From NCBI GenBank assembly GCA_905116865.2, contig CAJHNH020001112.1, positions 1,712,932-1,776,931 of the forward strand: 64,000 nt of DNA, given 5' to 3'. Of the stretch, positions 20,401-34,257 are shown in pieces (the first letter of the stretch is position 1; each line of letters begins with the position of its first letter). The DNA comes from Candidula unifasciata (lineage: Eukaryota > Mollusca > Gastropoda > Stylommatophora > Geomitridae). The position numbers and the translations under genes are program-made. The notes below the pieces were generated by a model that ran no database searches, was not told the DNA's origin, and saw nothing but the letters and a program-made list of their open reading frames with translations.

Positions 20401-23400
20401 AGAATAGACTACTGTCTCCTATTGTGGGGATAAGAAGAATAGACTACTGTCTCCTATTGTGGGGATAAGAAGAATAGACTACTGTCTCCTATTGTGGGGA
20501 TAAGAAGAATAGACTACTGTCTCCTATTGTGGGGATAAGAAGAATAGACTACTGTCTCCTATTGTGGGGATAAGAAGAATAGACTACTGTCTCCTATTGT
20601 GGGGATAAGAAGAATAGACTACTGTCTCCTATTGTGGGGATAAGAAGAATAGACTACTGTCTCCTATTGTGGGGATAAGAAGAATAGACTACTGTCTCCT
20701 ATTGTGGGGATAAGAAGAATAGACTACTGTCTCCTATTGTGGGGATAAGAAGAATAGACTACTGTCTCCTATTGTGGGGATAAGAAGAATAGACTACTGT
20801 CTCCTATTGTGGGGATAAGAAGAATAGACTACTGTCTCCTATTGTGGGGATAAGAAGAATAGACTACTGTCTCCTATTGTGGGGATAAGAAGAATAGACT
20901 ACTGTCTCCTATTGTGGGGATAAGAAGAATAGACTACTGTCTCCTATTGTGGGGATAAGAAGAATAGACTACTGTCTCCTATTGTGGGGATAAGAAGAAT
21001 AGACTACTGTCTCCTATTGTGGGGATAAGAAGAATAGACTACTGTCTCCTATTGTGGGGATAAGAAGAATAGACTACTGTCTCCTATTGTGGGGATAAGA
21101 AGAATAGACTACTGTCTCCTATTGTGGGGATAAGAAGAATAGACTACTGTCTCCTATTGTGGGGATAAGAAGAATAGACTACTGTCTCCTATTGTGGGGA
21201 TAAGAAGAATAGACTACTGTCTCCTATTGTGGGGATAAGAAGAATAGACTACTGTCTCCTATTGTGGGGATAAGAAGAATAGACTACTGTCTCCTATTGT
21301 GGGGATAAGAAGAATAGACTACTGTCTCCTATTGTGGGGATAAGAAGAATAGACTACTGTCTCCTATTGTGGGGATAAGAAGAATAGACTACTGTCTCCT
21401 ATTGTGGGGATAAGAAGAATAGACTACTGTCTCCTATTGTGGGGATAAGAAGAATAGACTACTGTCTCCTATTGTGGGGATAAGAAGAATAGACTACTGT
21501 CTCCTATTGTGGGGATAAGAAGAATAGACTACTGTCTCCCCACCTGGAATGTCGTCCAGAGTCGAGTCATAGGGGCTTCCTTCAAGTCTTAGTGCATCGG
21601 CCTGAGCAGTAAGAAACATCCAACTGCGCACAAATAAGCCAGTTAAAAGGATGTACACGTAAAACGCTGGTCCTGGCACAAAGTGAAAGTCCAAATGGAC
21701 TAACAACCAGGACTTTGCGTTGGAGCTTACAGCTGGTAAACAAAGAAGAAGAAGGAGGAGATAACAGAGACAACAACTAAGTACACTAAAACGTTGTATG
21801 AGCATAACCCTCAAAAAGACCAGAGTCAGTAGAGAGATAATAAACAGGCAGAGCTGTAAACACTTGCTGTGTCCAGTTTGAAAGGGAAGGCAGATCAATG
21901 AGATGAATGGAGGCGGGGGATTTCTGCAGCAGTGAACCTCAAGGACTCAGCGGCTGAAGGAGGAGAAGAAGTAGCAGCAGCACTATCATTATCTAACACT
22001 TATGTGTTATTTAAACATCGTAGCCTAGCCTAGCCGACTCCTTCATTCAGTCATACTTTGTGCATTCCGCAATTTACTACTGTCTTGGACTTTCTCACTT
22101 CCTCGGTCTATGTGTTCCCATTTCAGTGTCTGTTTTGTGATTTTTGTCTGCGTGATTCATCTCAGAATATGCCCAAAATATTACATAGACACGTGCATAC
22201 ACATACACATGCATGCATGTGCGCACACATTTCCCACACATAAATATTCATTGGCGTTTCAACTTTGAGAGCATCGGCTGTTCAGGTATTTCAAAGATTC
22301 CTTCGCTTTTTTGAATTCATCCCATTTAATATTCACCAGTTTCATCAGGCATTTATTTTTCAGTGCATTTTACTTTTGTTCCACATTCTTAGTGGACTCC
22401 AGTGTTCAATGGCATGTTAAAACTGAAATAATGTTAGAACTGAAACACACACGCACGCACACACATACACACACACACACACACACACATAAACACACAC
22501 CCATTATAATAAAATGATGAGTCGATAGGAGACTTGCTTTCAAATCCAGCTGCGACACGCTGCAGGCCAAAGCCAGTTTTCGAAACCGGGCGGTCCACCC
22601 AGCCTCTAGGTAACTGGTACCAGAGTTGACACTCTGGGGTAAATAGAGAAACGTCGCTGTAGCTAGGAAGTTGTGTGCGGACGGCGACACAGGCGGACAG
22701 GTTCTTATCAGCTGTCCGTACTGGTGACAGAGCACTTATGGTTTATAACCGTGTGCAATGACGCTGGTTCACATCTCCCGACTTTACCATTATGATAGAA
22801 TACACATATTGTTGGAATAAAATAATATTATAATTGAAAATACGAGTATGTAAGTTAGTCATCACATTTGATACTAATCATCACAATTACAAAAAGTAAT
22901 AATTTTTAAATCCTACAAAAGTAATAGCACCACATTATATATGATGGATATGAAAGTCTGACAGTGAATCCTTACATTTATCAGTATATAATATTGTCAG
23001 TCGTTGTAATCGTTTCACAGACTATACATCATTGACAAAGATAAAAGACTCACAGCTGAGCCCAGTGATCCTGAAACCAACATAACTGTAGCGCAGCATT
23101 TGGAAACATCCCTGACAGGGTCATGTGCAGGCCAAGGCTCTTCATGTGTAGAGGTAAGGGATATTTCAACGATCCCATCCTGTTTCTCGGAGGGGAGGGG
23201 AGGGGGTGGGGCTGAGTGGTCTTGAGGCATGGTGTCAGCCTCGAGTGCATGAGGTTCCGGGTTGGAATTTTTTCACGTGGACTTGGACTTCTAGTAATTC
23301 CCGCTGGTCTCTGGGTAGTGAGATCGGAAGCCCGTGTGTATTGTTACACACGTAAAAAATCCATTGGTAGTTGGAAATCAAAAAGAGTAGCCTAACGGCG

Positions 23401-26400
23401 CTACCCGGGCAAAATTTAGAGTTAAAAATCTACCTAGTTGATTAAATCTAGTATTTCAGAATCAACGCCGGTGCTACAGAGCCTGTGCACTGTGCTGAGC
23501 TTCTTCTGACTCAGACTTGAGTTAGAAGAAGAACGGAGCACTTATGAGTTACTTACCTGGTGTCGTGATGTTGATCTGTTGTTCTAAACCTCAAATCCTG
23601 TTTCTCTTGTACCTTGAAGTCTTGCAGTGAAAAGGTGAAGTATTAACAATGGGACAGGCCCGGTTTGTTGTAGCCACAGTGGCACAGTAGCGTCAAGACG
23701 CTTAGCTTGCCTGCACACAGTTTAAAAAGTTGAAGTCATTGCACCCGGTTTTATTTCATATGGCTTAGTCTTTCTAAGTAAAACAGCGTTCAGAGTACAA
23801 ACACTGTAGCTACTGCGACGAACATAAGGAGTATCTGCAAAAATTGCTCTTGTGAACCAAAAGATGCAGCCATGAAACAAACCTATGACTTTCAGAGCAT
23901 GAGGCAAACAGCTTGACCACTTCACCACTGAGACCCCCGATAATGAGAATATAGTAAATCCTCAAAGTTCTTGGGTTCACATCCACATCGAGTCCGCTTT
24001 TTTTCCGAACATGACCTTGTCTTTTGAAATATGAGTCAAACACAAGAAGCCGGATATGTCACTGAAATGAAAAGGGACATTTACTAAATGCCCATCTATG
24101 TGTTTCATTTAAAATGGTTCCCAGTAACTATCCTTTTCCCATTTGTTCATTATTAACGTAAGCAGCCTCTTTTTCAATTTCGACTAACTATAAATATTTT
24201 TGCTTCTTGGAGTAAACTGTCTGTTGGTATGTTAAGGACTGAATGATTTTAACCTGTACTCTTCTCATAAAATCTAACGCTGTAGCTAACTCTCATTCTG
24301 ATGTCATAGGTTATCTCCTTTCTCCTTGGGATGTCCAGTGCCTTTCATCAGTATTAAACGTCTATGGTCAAGCATCGGCAAGTAAATCAAAATCAAAATT
24401 TTGAGAGCATGCACCCTCCCTGAAGCAAGATACGGATGTGAGTCGTGGACCATCTTCCCTGTAGCATACGGATGTGAGTCGTGGACCATGTTCTCTGAAG
24501 CAACTTACGCATGTGAGTCATAGACCATGTTCTCTGAAGTAACTTACGGATGTGAGTCGAGGACCATGTTCTCTGAAGCAACATACGGATGTGAGTCGTG
24601 GATCATGTTCTCTGAAGCAACTTACGGATGTGAGTCGTGGACCATCTCCCAGTCACTAAGGAAGAAAATAGGGTTGCTTAAGCTGAAATACTTTTAGGGA
24701 GATTCTTAGAATACCGTGAGCAAAGAAGACAGAAATATTGACATCATAAAGAATTTCAACATCAAGGAAGATTGACTAGTAAACAGCATCTTGTCCTGGA
24801 AACTGCAATATTTAAGCCATATCAAGCACCACAGTAGATTTGGGAAAAAAAAATGCAGAAGGCATAGTAGCGGGGAAAAGGGACAGTGACCAACTAGTGT
24901 TAAAATGAGCACAGGATGTGAGTGACCCCTTGGGTAAAATGGAAAGAAGAAAATCACGAGGCGTGAGATTTGCCGAGAGATCAAGTTTCTTTCAGGCTGC
25001 CTTTGATGAGAGTGATATTCTGAAGAGGAGCTGCTTATGATCTGCTACGTGATAGCGATTCACTGTATAATAAATGATGTCTGCAGGTGCTGGAGTATGA
25101 CCAGGCTGCTGTAGAGGCAGCCCTGACTACCATTTCAAACACAAGCTCAGTGTGGATTACATACGAAGCCAATTTGGCAATCTACCTGGCAACTGCAGTG
25201 AGTACTTTCTTTTATTATTCTTGTCACTTTGAAATATTTGGCACTTATTTTTTTTTTTTTTAAATCATTGCAGCTCTTTCTTTGACACTGAGATGAAATC
25301 AGAAATACGGAAGAAGAAAAATACAATAACAGCAACAATCTACCAACAAATGAATATTTATAAAAATACATATTTCTATTATATCCACAATTAGGTCCTT
25401 GTTGGTGCTAGTGTTTGTGTACTGTGCTGAGAATCTTCTTGTGTGAGCTAAAGGAAGTGACAGAAGTACTTACAGAGATATATGTTTGCAGTAAAATTAA
25501 TGTTTGACTAAGTGAGAAAAAAAAATTCACTACTATTAAATTTGTTCTTCTTAAAGTCCAGGTGGCGTTGGTAGTCATGTCCATCCACAACCTTCTGTCT
25601 CGTGTACTTTCAATCAAATCTGACACAGATCCTACATGCCATGATGTCAATCCGTCTAGCATTAGTTTTCTCGGTCTACCTCTGCCTTCCTCCCCTCAGA
25701 CCTTTCTACTGTCAAGAAGTACTCCAATATCCTATGCTAAACTGTTTTGCTACAACACACATATTCATCAACATCTTTGTCACATATCACTCCTGTCGCG
25801 TGCCTAATGTAAGGATTTCTCCTTCAGGACCAGCAGCACTCAGAGATAATTTTGTTGAGTCGTTTGGCTCGTATTGGTCTAAGGGATTCCCCGTGGCCAA
25901 TATACGATCAACTTATCTCTGGAGTAGGGCAACTCAAGTATTGGCACTACAAAATATGTCAATATATATATATATATATATTTCTAGGCACACTTGGCTG
26001 GACACCCCCACTACTTACTAAAGAAAGCCCCCAGGTTATGATAGTTCATTATCATAACCATGTTAACACATATAAAGAAGATACACATACATACACAACT
26101 GCGAAACACTTAAAAACGGTGAAATAGAGACACCTAAGTCAGCCATGAAAATGAATGTATATAATCAATATAAATTAGATATATAAAAGTGAGACAAATT
26201 GCCAGATCTCAGGAAATCATGTCCAAATCACTAGGATCTACACAGACAGAAGGTCTTGGAGATGACATCTTCTCATCACTGGACAATCTAGGAGCTGTGA
26301 GGAACACAACATCATGCGAAGCATCAGACTTATCTTCTCTTCTTTCTGTCTATGATGCCTCCCTCAGCTCCGGATGATTTGACTGTCTTTGACTCTGGGA

Positions 26401-29400
26401 ATTCTGCTCCACTGGATCAAGTAGCAAGAGTACTTCACTACACAGCAACTGTACCGGTATCTAGCAAGTCTTTATCACCAGTAAGGACACACAATGTCTT
26501 TGAGCCACATTAAGCTCTGGCACTGGTAGCTGTTTGAGGCACAATCTCCCCCATTTTTGGAGATGTCAGGAACCTTCACAGGTGTTAGCTGGTTGGTAAC
26601 AAGTTGTTTCTGGTGGTTGGATGTTGGTGAGTGGATGTTGTTGAGACTGTGAATCTTCTGCCAGCTCTTCAGAAAATATACATCCTGTCAAGAAAATAAC
26701 TCAACATTAGTCATCATCAAGAGGGTAACATCTTGACAGGAAAGACAGAGCAAGCATAGTCATCAACCCCCATCTGCTGACTCCTCCCTGCTCTCCTGTT
26801 TCATTCCTCAGATTGCCTCTCCAGACCAAAAGACATAAGTCTCCTATATTTATCTGTCTGTTTAGTGCAAGAGAAGGCAAGTCAGATATACAGTGGAGAT
26901 AGATAAAGTGGTCTAACACATATATCACTCTCCCTATCCCCCTCACTCTGCACACAAACCCCAATATTTACTGTCAGTACCTGTATTCACTAGTTTTCCC
27001 AACCGCCCCAGCACTCATTGATCTGGGTCAAGCACACACATACTTTGATTAACACAGCCCTGACCCAATTCTGTCCCCATCTCGTATGTACAGATTCTGT
27101 AAGTAGTTTAAAACGTACACAATAGTAAGGGCATTAAATGTTTATCAGTATGGGTGGTTTATTGAGTGCATAAGCTATTTAGTCTGTACAGTGGAAGATC
27201 TACGTTCGAATCCGCTACTCTAGCGATCAAGAATGGTAGAACTAAGTGAGATCACACAGCCGATATGGATTTCTCTACAGCAGTGACTACTTTACAGACA
27301 ACATTCTAGGTACTCGTAAACTATAATTAACTTACCCAAGCATATGTAAAACTGAGACCTTTCCAGATTGCCTTGAAAATTTAAAGTATACAGGCACAGA
27401 TTAACACATCTGGAGGCTTGAGAAGCTGGCAAGGAGAATGGCGTCAGTTAGACATTTCAGGCGTTGGTACAAAAGAAGTTCCTTGTATACTGGGGCAAGG
27501 AGTAAATCGGTTTCCAAGAAACCTCAATTAACTCCCTAAATATATCCCCAAAAGATATACATTTAAAAAGTGGAGTTTAGTTAAAGTAACCAGAAAAGGC
27601 AGACATAATAATGTTGTCCAATACAGGCCTATATATATAGATATAAGGGACTATATATATTTCTGGGCGAGTCCAAGTTTGAATTTTGTGCAGATTTACA
27701 GGTAAGACAGGTTATCAGCCTTACAAACCGATGTGTAACCGTTCTTTTCCCCCAGCCCATTTTTTCCCAAAAAATTTCCCCCCATTTCCTACTACCAACC
27801 CTTTTAAAGGGGGTTTTGGACGGCCCCTAGGGATTGAATGAGGGCCACCGTTTTTTTTTTTTTCGTGTTTTGGGCCCTATTTTTTGGGGGAACAAAGAAA
27901 TGACCGGCTGAAATCAAAAAAAAAAAAAAAGGGGAGGCGTAAAGGGGGACTAGATACAAGTTTGATAAAAAAAAACCCAGTTTTTTTGCACTGAAGGCTA
28001 GCGTAACTATAAAAAACTGCGGATCGACTGCTCTTTATTGTTCTAGCAAGAAAAAACCTCTACCCTGTGTTACTTCCCCAGGTGTTAGCTGGGGGGGTAA
28101 CAAGTTGGGTTTTGGTGGGTTTGGGGTTGGGGAGTGGATGTTTTTGAGACTGTGAAAACTTTGCCACTCTTTAGAAAAAAAACATTCCCCAACATATTTT
28201 AAATGAAGGGGGTTTTCCCGATTGCCCCTTTAAAAATTTTAAAATATACGGGGCCCCCTTTAAAAACCCCTCTGGAGGCTTGAGAAGCTGGAAGGAGAAT
28301 GCTTTAGTTAAANNNNNNNNNNNNNNNNNATGGAGCATACTATTAGAAAATGAAAAAGAGAAATTAATCTAGGTGAGGAAAAAAAAACTGGACAAAAGGG
28401 GACAAAGCAAGGCAAACAATAATGTCAGTGGAAAACTTCAACTGGACAACAATTAATAAGTAAAGTATCGGGCAATATATATCACCTGCCAGCTTAATGA
28501 TATGGCGAGACAGACCAGGCTTTTAACCTTGGATGTCAGCTGGTCTAGAAGGAATGCTCCAACAGGCAGACAGATAGAGCACTGCCCTTCTAATATCGCA
28601 CTTTTGCAGCATGCTTTGTTCCAAACGTATTGGGTTACCCTTTCTTTGGTGTTAATCAAAACAGACTGAAAGGATGTCTTTCTGAATGAGCAACACGTGA
28701 TATTTAGTACTGCCCAGGCTTTGTGTTAGGGAAAGAAAGAAGTTCACCTTGAGCCCTAATTGGTTTTGCCTTTGGTTGTGATTCCCACGCTCCCTAGAGG
28801 TCAATGAAACACAGACATCTGGAAAGATGGACAAGTACCAGTAACAACAAATGTCATCATCATCAGTGCTATGTTTGCTGTGGTATTGTTTTTCAACTTT
28901 ATTATACTGTATAAAAATCATTAGAGTACCGTTGACCTAGAAGAAGAACGACATTCTACATAATCTGAGCATCGAGGAGAATTGGCTCATAAACAGCATC
29001 CTGGCCTGAAAGCTGTGGTGTTTAGGCCATGTAGAATGTTATGGTGACCTGGAGACAATGTCGATGGAGGATATAGTTTTCAAAAAATGAGGCAGAAGCA
29101 AAACTCTGCGAAGGTGGACACAAGACACAGGTGAGAGCCGTGATGAGAGTGACATTCAGTAAAGGACAAGCTGACTGATGATGATGATGACGATGATAAT
29201 GATGATGATAATAATGCTGATTGTATGAAATGATGATAGCTGATGTTGATTTCATGGCATTTTCCCACAGAGAAACTGCATCATTGATAAGTCGCCCATA
29301 GCTCTGGTGAAGTCTCAGAAAAATGAAGTGGAACGAAATGGCATGCAGAGATCTCATGTTAGTGGCTTGTGTTTTCTTTCATGAAATATAACATAGTTAA

Positions 29401-31592
29401 TTACAATTCTCACCCAGGTGATGTGATAATCTATACAGATGGCTCTGAGTTGAGAGGTAGACAAAGCTCATGGAGTTTCTTAACAAAAGTGAATGGACAT
29501 CGCTTAGTGCAACAAAGCCTGGCATATGACACCACATCTAGTTTTTGAATGGAGGTTGAGGCTGTCACTGAAGCCTTTCGCTGGTTTGAGAATCAGCTGT
29601 ACACTCATGTCATAATTGTAAACGACTCACATAGCATGTTCAGAAAGGTGGAGACCGCTATGCTCGTTAAAGAGTGGCAAAAATCACTTCAGATGTCCCA
29701 GACAGTTAGCGACCTTTGGATATTTCCCCCCAGAATATGCCGGTGTATTAGGAAATGAACAGACAGATTCGTTGGTTCTGCACAACTCAGTGGTGAACTG
29801 ATGCTGTCAGGAACCTAGTTGTCTAGGGTTCGATTCCATTGGCTCCGCCAAAGGCTAATGACAGGAAAACACTGTTGACAAACACACCCAAGCAAAACAC
29901 TGGTTGCAACACACACACACAATCTTTATTATCAAAGATACAAACAAAGTAGTGGTACTATTCAATAGGGTTAGCGCTCCTTATTCTGAAATCAGGCCGC
30001 GTCTAACTTTAAAATCGCTTAGAGGCGCCTATACACGTTCATGAAATAGGCTCTGAGCCGCTACCACTCTCCCGTACAGCGCCAGCTCAACCCGCTGTCT
30101 CCCGATGCCAAAGACGCTATAGCATACGCAGCGTTTGGCTTATAGTTACGACTACTGACACGGTCTAGCTACTACCTTAAATTGTGTATTACCTGAGATC
30201 TAACTAGAACACATGCTATCTACTCTGTAACGAATTAAATACAATTAATCACACTACGAACAGAACACGTTACAGCTAGTAACTACACTGGTACATTCCT
30301 ACAAGTCAAAACGAAGGGTCACTAAATCTAGCACAATCTAAACTCTCGTCCCACGTCAAGCTACACAGCAGTCACACAAGTAAGCGTCAAGCGTCCGGTA
30401 CAGAATGTCTAGAGTCCAGCCTGTCCAACCGTTTTGTTCTGTGCTACCGAGTTCACGCCGTGGTTGGTCAACCTTCGAGAAACCCGTTTGTCCTCGACCC
30501 AGCTACGCTTCGCCCATACGTTCATGCTAGTTTATACGTGTATATACACTTACTGAGTTGCACTAAGGGTCGCAAGGTACGATGACGAGATTAATCATCA
30601 TCATACTGAACTGTCCCATAACAGGGCGAACCCTGACAGATGCATAACAAGCTAGATGTTGTTAGGGCCCTTTTAGGACGAGTGAACAGTGCAGAAGCAT
30701 GGAGGGATCCTCATGGTCTGAAGATAATGATCCTCCTAGGAGTTACCATAGGAGTGGTCGAGGATCAGCACTCAAAGCAAAAAGTGAAACAAATCTGCAA
30801 TCAGACCCCTATTGGTGCCACTGGAGTTGAAACTGTGCGTGCTGCTAAAGATGGGGACGGAGCACCTATGGGAATTTCCGGAGTGCAGTGATGTTGATTC
30901 TTAATTAAACATTAAACATATACATAAACCACTGATTTTGTAGATTTATGTTGCTCCAATTTTATATAGAATAAACCCTCTGCTCCCTAACAAGCATGTC
31001 ATAGGAAGCTACTAATTCGGGATGTTTCCATTGAATTCAGAGTATCTACCTGACAGAAAGGAACCATTCTGCATACCAATCAGTCATATCTGTTAACATG
31101 GATTTGCACACAAAACTCAAGTTTGTGAATAAGACAAAAGTTTAGAAGCGAACACACAACTAGAACTTTCCACTCGAGTTTACAGCTGGTGAAGAAGAAG
31201 AATATCAGACAATAAGAATGTATTTAGTTTATATTTATGTTAAGTAATTCTATATTTAAGCATTTTCAGTACGCAAGCTCAAACTTTCATATTTACTTTG
31301 CTATTTTTGAATGATGTAGCGTAGCCATCGCTTGAAAAAATGAACTCTTGTCTCCACTTTATTTTTGCTGTGATACTCTGGCTATCTCATCACTTCTGTC
31401 GGTCTCACCCTTTTACTCTCACTTCCTCTTACCTTTTTTTTTTCGCTCTACCATTTATCTTCCAATAAGAATGTTATTTTCATAAAGTTTGTTTCTTCTA
31501 TCAACTCATTGTCTCTTATCTCTCTTTTTCCTCTCTTTATAAGCTCTTATGTGTGTTTCTGTTTCACTGTTTATGGGATTGTGAATACACAT

Positions 31593-31650
<58 letters not shown>

Positions 31651-33515
31651 AAAATATGCATACCACAACCAAAATTGAATGGCAAATTGAAAAGTTCTTC
31701 GGCTGGTAGATTATTGTTTTGCATGAAACTAAAACTTGTGTGTTTGCAGATATAATTATCTTATATATCTCAGTTAGGTTGTTTTTTTTCCCCCTTTAAA
31801 TTTGACGGAAATACAAATTTAGCAAGAGTTGCCATATAAAAACATTGTTTACTTCCGAAAAGTTTCTGCCTTGCAGAATATTAGGAAAAACAAATAACAA
31901 TTAAAAAGGTATTCTGTTTGACACTTCTGGATTATAACGTGGATATGTACGAACATTTTTGTTTCCTTTCCTGTTTTTGTATATTTATGTTTCTTTATTA
32001 CATTTAGCTGTTTAATATAGTATAGATTATGTGTCATAGTCTGATTATAAATAATATGTGTTAACTATAACAGATTATCGATTAAGTGTTTTAGTTATAA
32101 TATATCCAAAGTGTAACATTAAAAAAATTGTAATAATCAGATAGTGTTACAACGTTTTTCCTGTGATTGTGTACTGTTTAGTCTTTTCTTGCGCCTTTTT
32201 AGAGGTATCTGTTTTTAGCATATTTTCCACAGCCATAAGCTTATTTCAGTGGCTCATAGTTTCACTTATAGTTGTTAACAATTTAAAGAATTAGCTGAGA
32301 TGAAGTTATTTCACCAACCTAACAATGTCCTGCCTTCAACAAATTAATGTTGTTCTTCATCAGAATAGAGATTCTGCTGCTCTCATAAAGTTCCTCGCCT
32401 TTATGGAAAATGAGGTAATGGTTTTTGTTACTGTTTCTTACAATTGTTTAACTGTGGCTGTTTACTGTTGAAACAACTAATATGTTTAATTCTGGACAGC
32501 AACAAGTCCATGAAAGTCTCTCGGTTCTATATTAATGTCTTACCCCTAGATGACATCACAGGACAGTCTAACATTTTAGAGGGTGGTAAGACTGGGTTTC
32601 CCGGCTTTCTGATACTTTTAACGACCCCAAAACATCTAGAACTGGCCCTAACCCCAACCCACCTACTTCCTACGAGAGAGTGCAGCCTAGGTCCTATGAC
32701 TGCATGCAGCCTATCTACCACCCCCTGAAATTTTAGACTGTCTGTGACCTGTGGATTTCTCCTGTTTGGGGTAGGATATTAATAAAACACCAGCCCCCTC
32801 CCCCCCCCCTAATGACAGCATGTTGTTTAAAGAACCCAACTAACTGGCGGGGGTTCTTAGAGGTTAAAGTTAAGAGGATCGACTTCACTGCACAGGGTTT
32901 TATGCCATAAGGTTAGACCTCTCTGCGGAACAGCTAGCCGCCTGCCGAGAACGTCGCACACAGCAGGAACTCCGTATGGGGAAAGTGGGAGCGAGGGGGG
33001 GGGGTGGATGGGGTTCCTTTGAAGTCGGAGCGCATCTGCCTGAGATGTGAAGAATGAACCGCTAGATCTGTAAAACGGATGTGCATTCAAGACTCCAGAA
33101 CTCAGGTTTTAGAACAAGACCACAAAGTCTAGCAGTGGAAAAAGAAACAAAACAACAACAACAGAACTGTCGGCGCTGGAGTTTACAGCAGATGAACGCT
33201 CACAAGAAAAAACAGCTTGCCAGGATGCAATCCCATCATCATCTTCATCATCATCATTATCATCATCATCTTTATTATCATCATCATCATGTAGCAGGTC
33301 CGTTACAGAATTTCACTGTCAACACAGTCCACATGACAGAAACTTCCTCGCCACTGATGATGCAATCCCAGAAAATGAACATTTTAAAACAAAATCATGG
33401 CCACAATCCTGCTGGATAAATATACCAATAGTTCTCACAGCATACTTGTTTAGGTTGTTCATGCATATATACATATATATTCTTTTAAAATACTATGGTC
33501 ATTACATATATATAT

Positions 33516-33576
<61 letters not shown>

Positions 33577-33667
33577 ATGTATATATGTATACACACACAT
33601 TAACCGTAGTATTTTCAAAGAATACTTGTATATGTATAAATGTATTCTTTGAGAATAATATGGTCTT

Positions 33668-33715
<48 letters not shown>

Positions 33716-34187
33716 AACCATTGTATTTTCAAAGAATACTTTTACATACATATGTATTCTTTGAAAATAATATGGTCATTACACACACACACACACACAT
33801 ACACACACACACACACAATAACCATTGTATTTTCAAAGAATACTTTTACATACATATGTATTCTTTGAAAATAATATGGTCATTACACACACACACACAC
33901 ATACACACACACACACAATAACCATTGTATTTTCAAATAATACTTTTACATACATATGTATTCTTTGAAAATAATATGGTCATTACACACACACACACAC
34001 ATACACACACACACACACAATAACCATTGTATTTTCAAATAATACTTTTACATACATATGTATTCTTTGAAAATAATATGGTCATTACACACACACACAC
34101 ACACATACACACACACACACACAATAACCATAGTATTTTCAAGAAATACTTTTACATACATCTGTATTCTTTGAAAATAATATTGTC

Positions 34188-34257
<70 letters not shown>

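Noticed and set aside
20141..21540. CRISPR-like array
   Set aside because: Repeats are contiguous with no spacers, in eukaryotic intronic DNA; it is a simple satellite.
13600..24000. Functional tRNA genes at the A/B-box matches
   Set aside because: The boxes sit in dispersed families with long bodies and cloverleafs are not maintained; they are SINE promoters.
31500..31724. His/Thr- and Val/Cys-rich ORFs at microsatellites (also 22311-22735, 33485-34263, 40073-40520)
   Set aside because: Translations of AC, GT and TA repeats.
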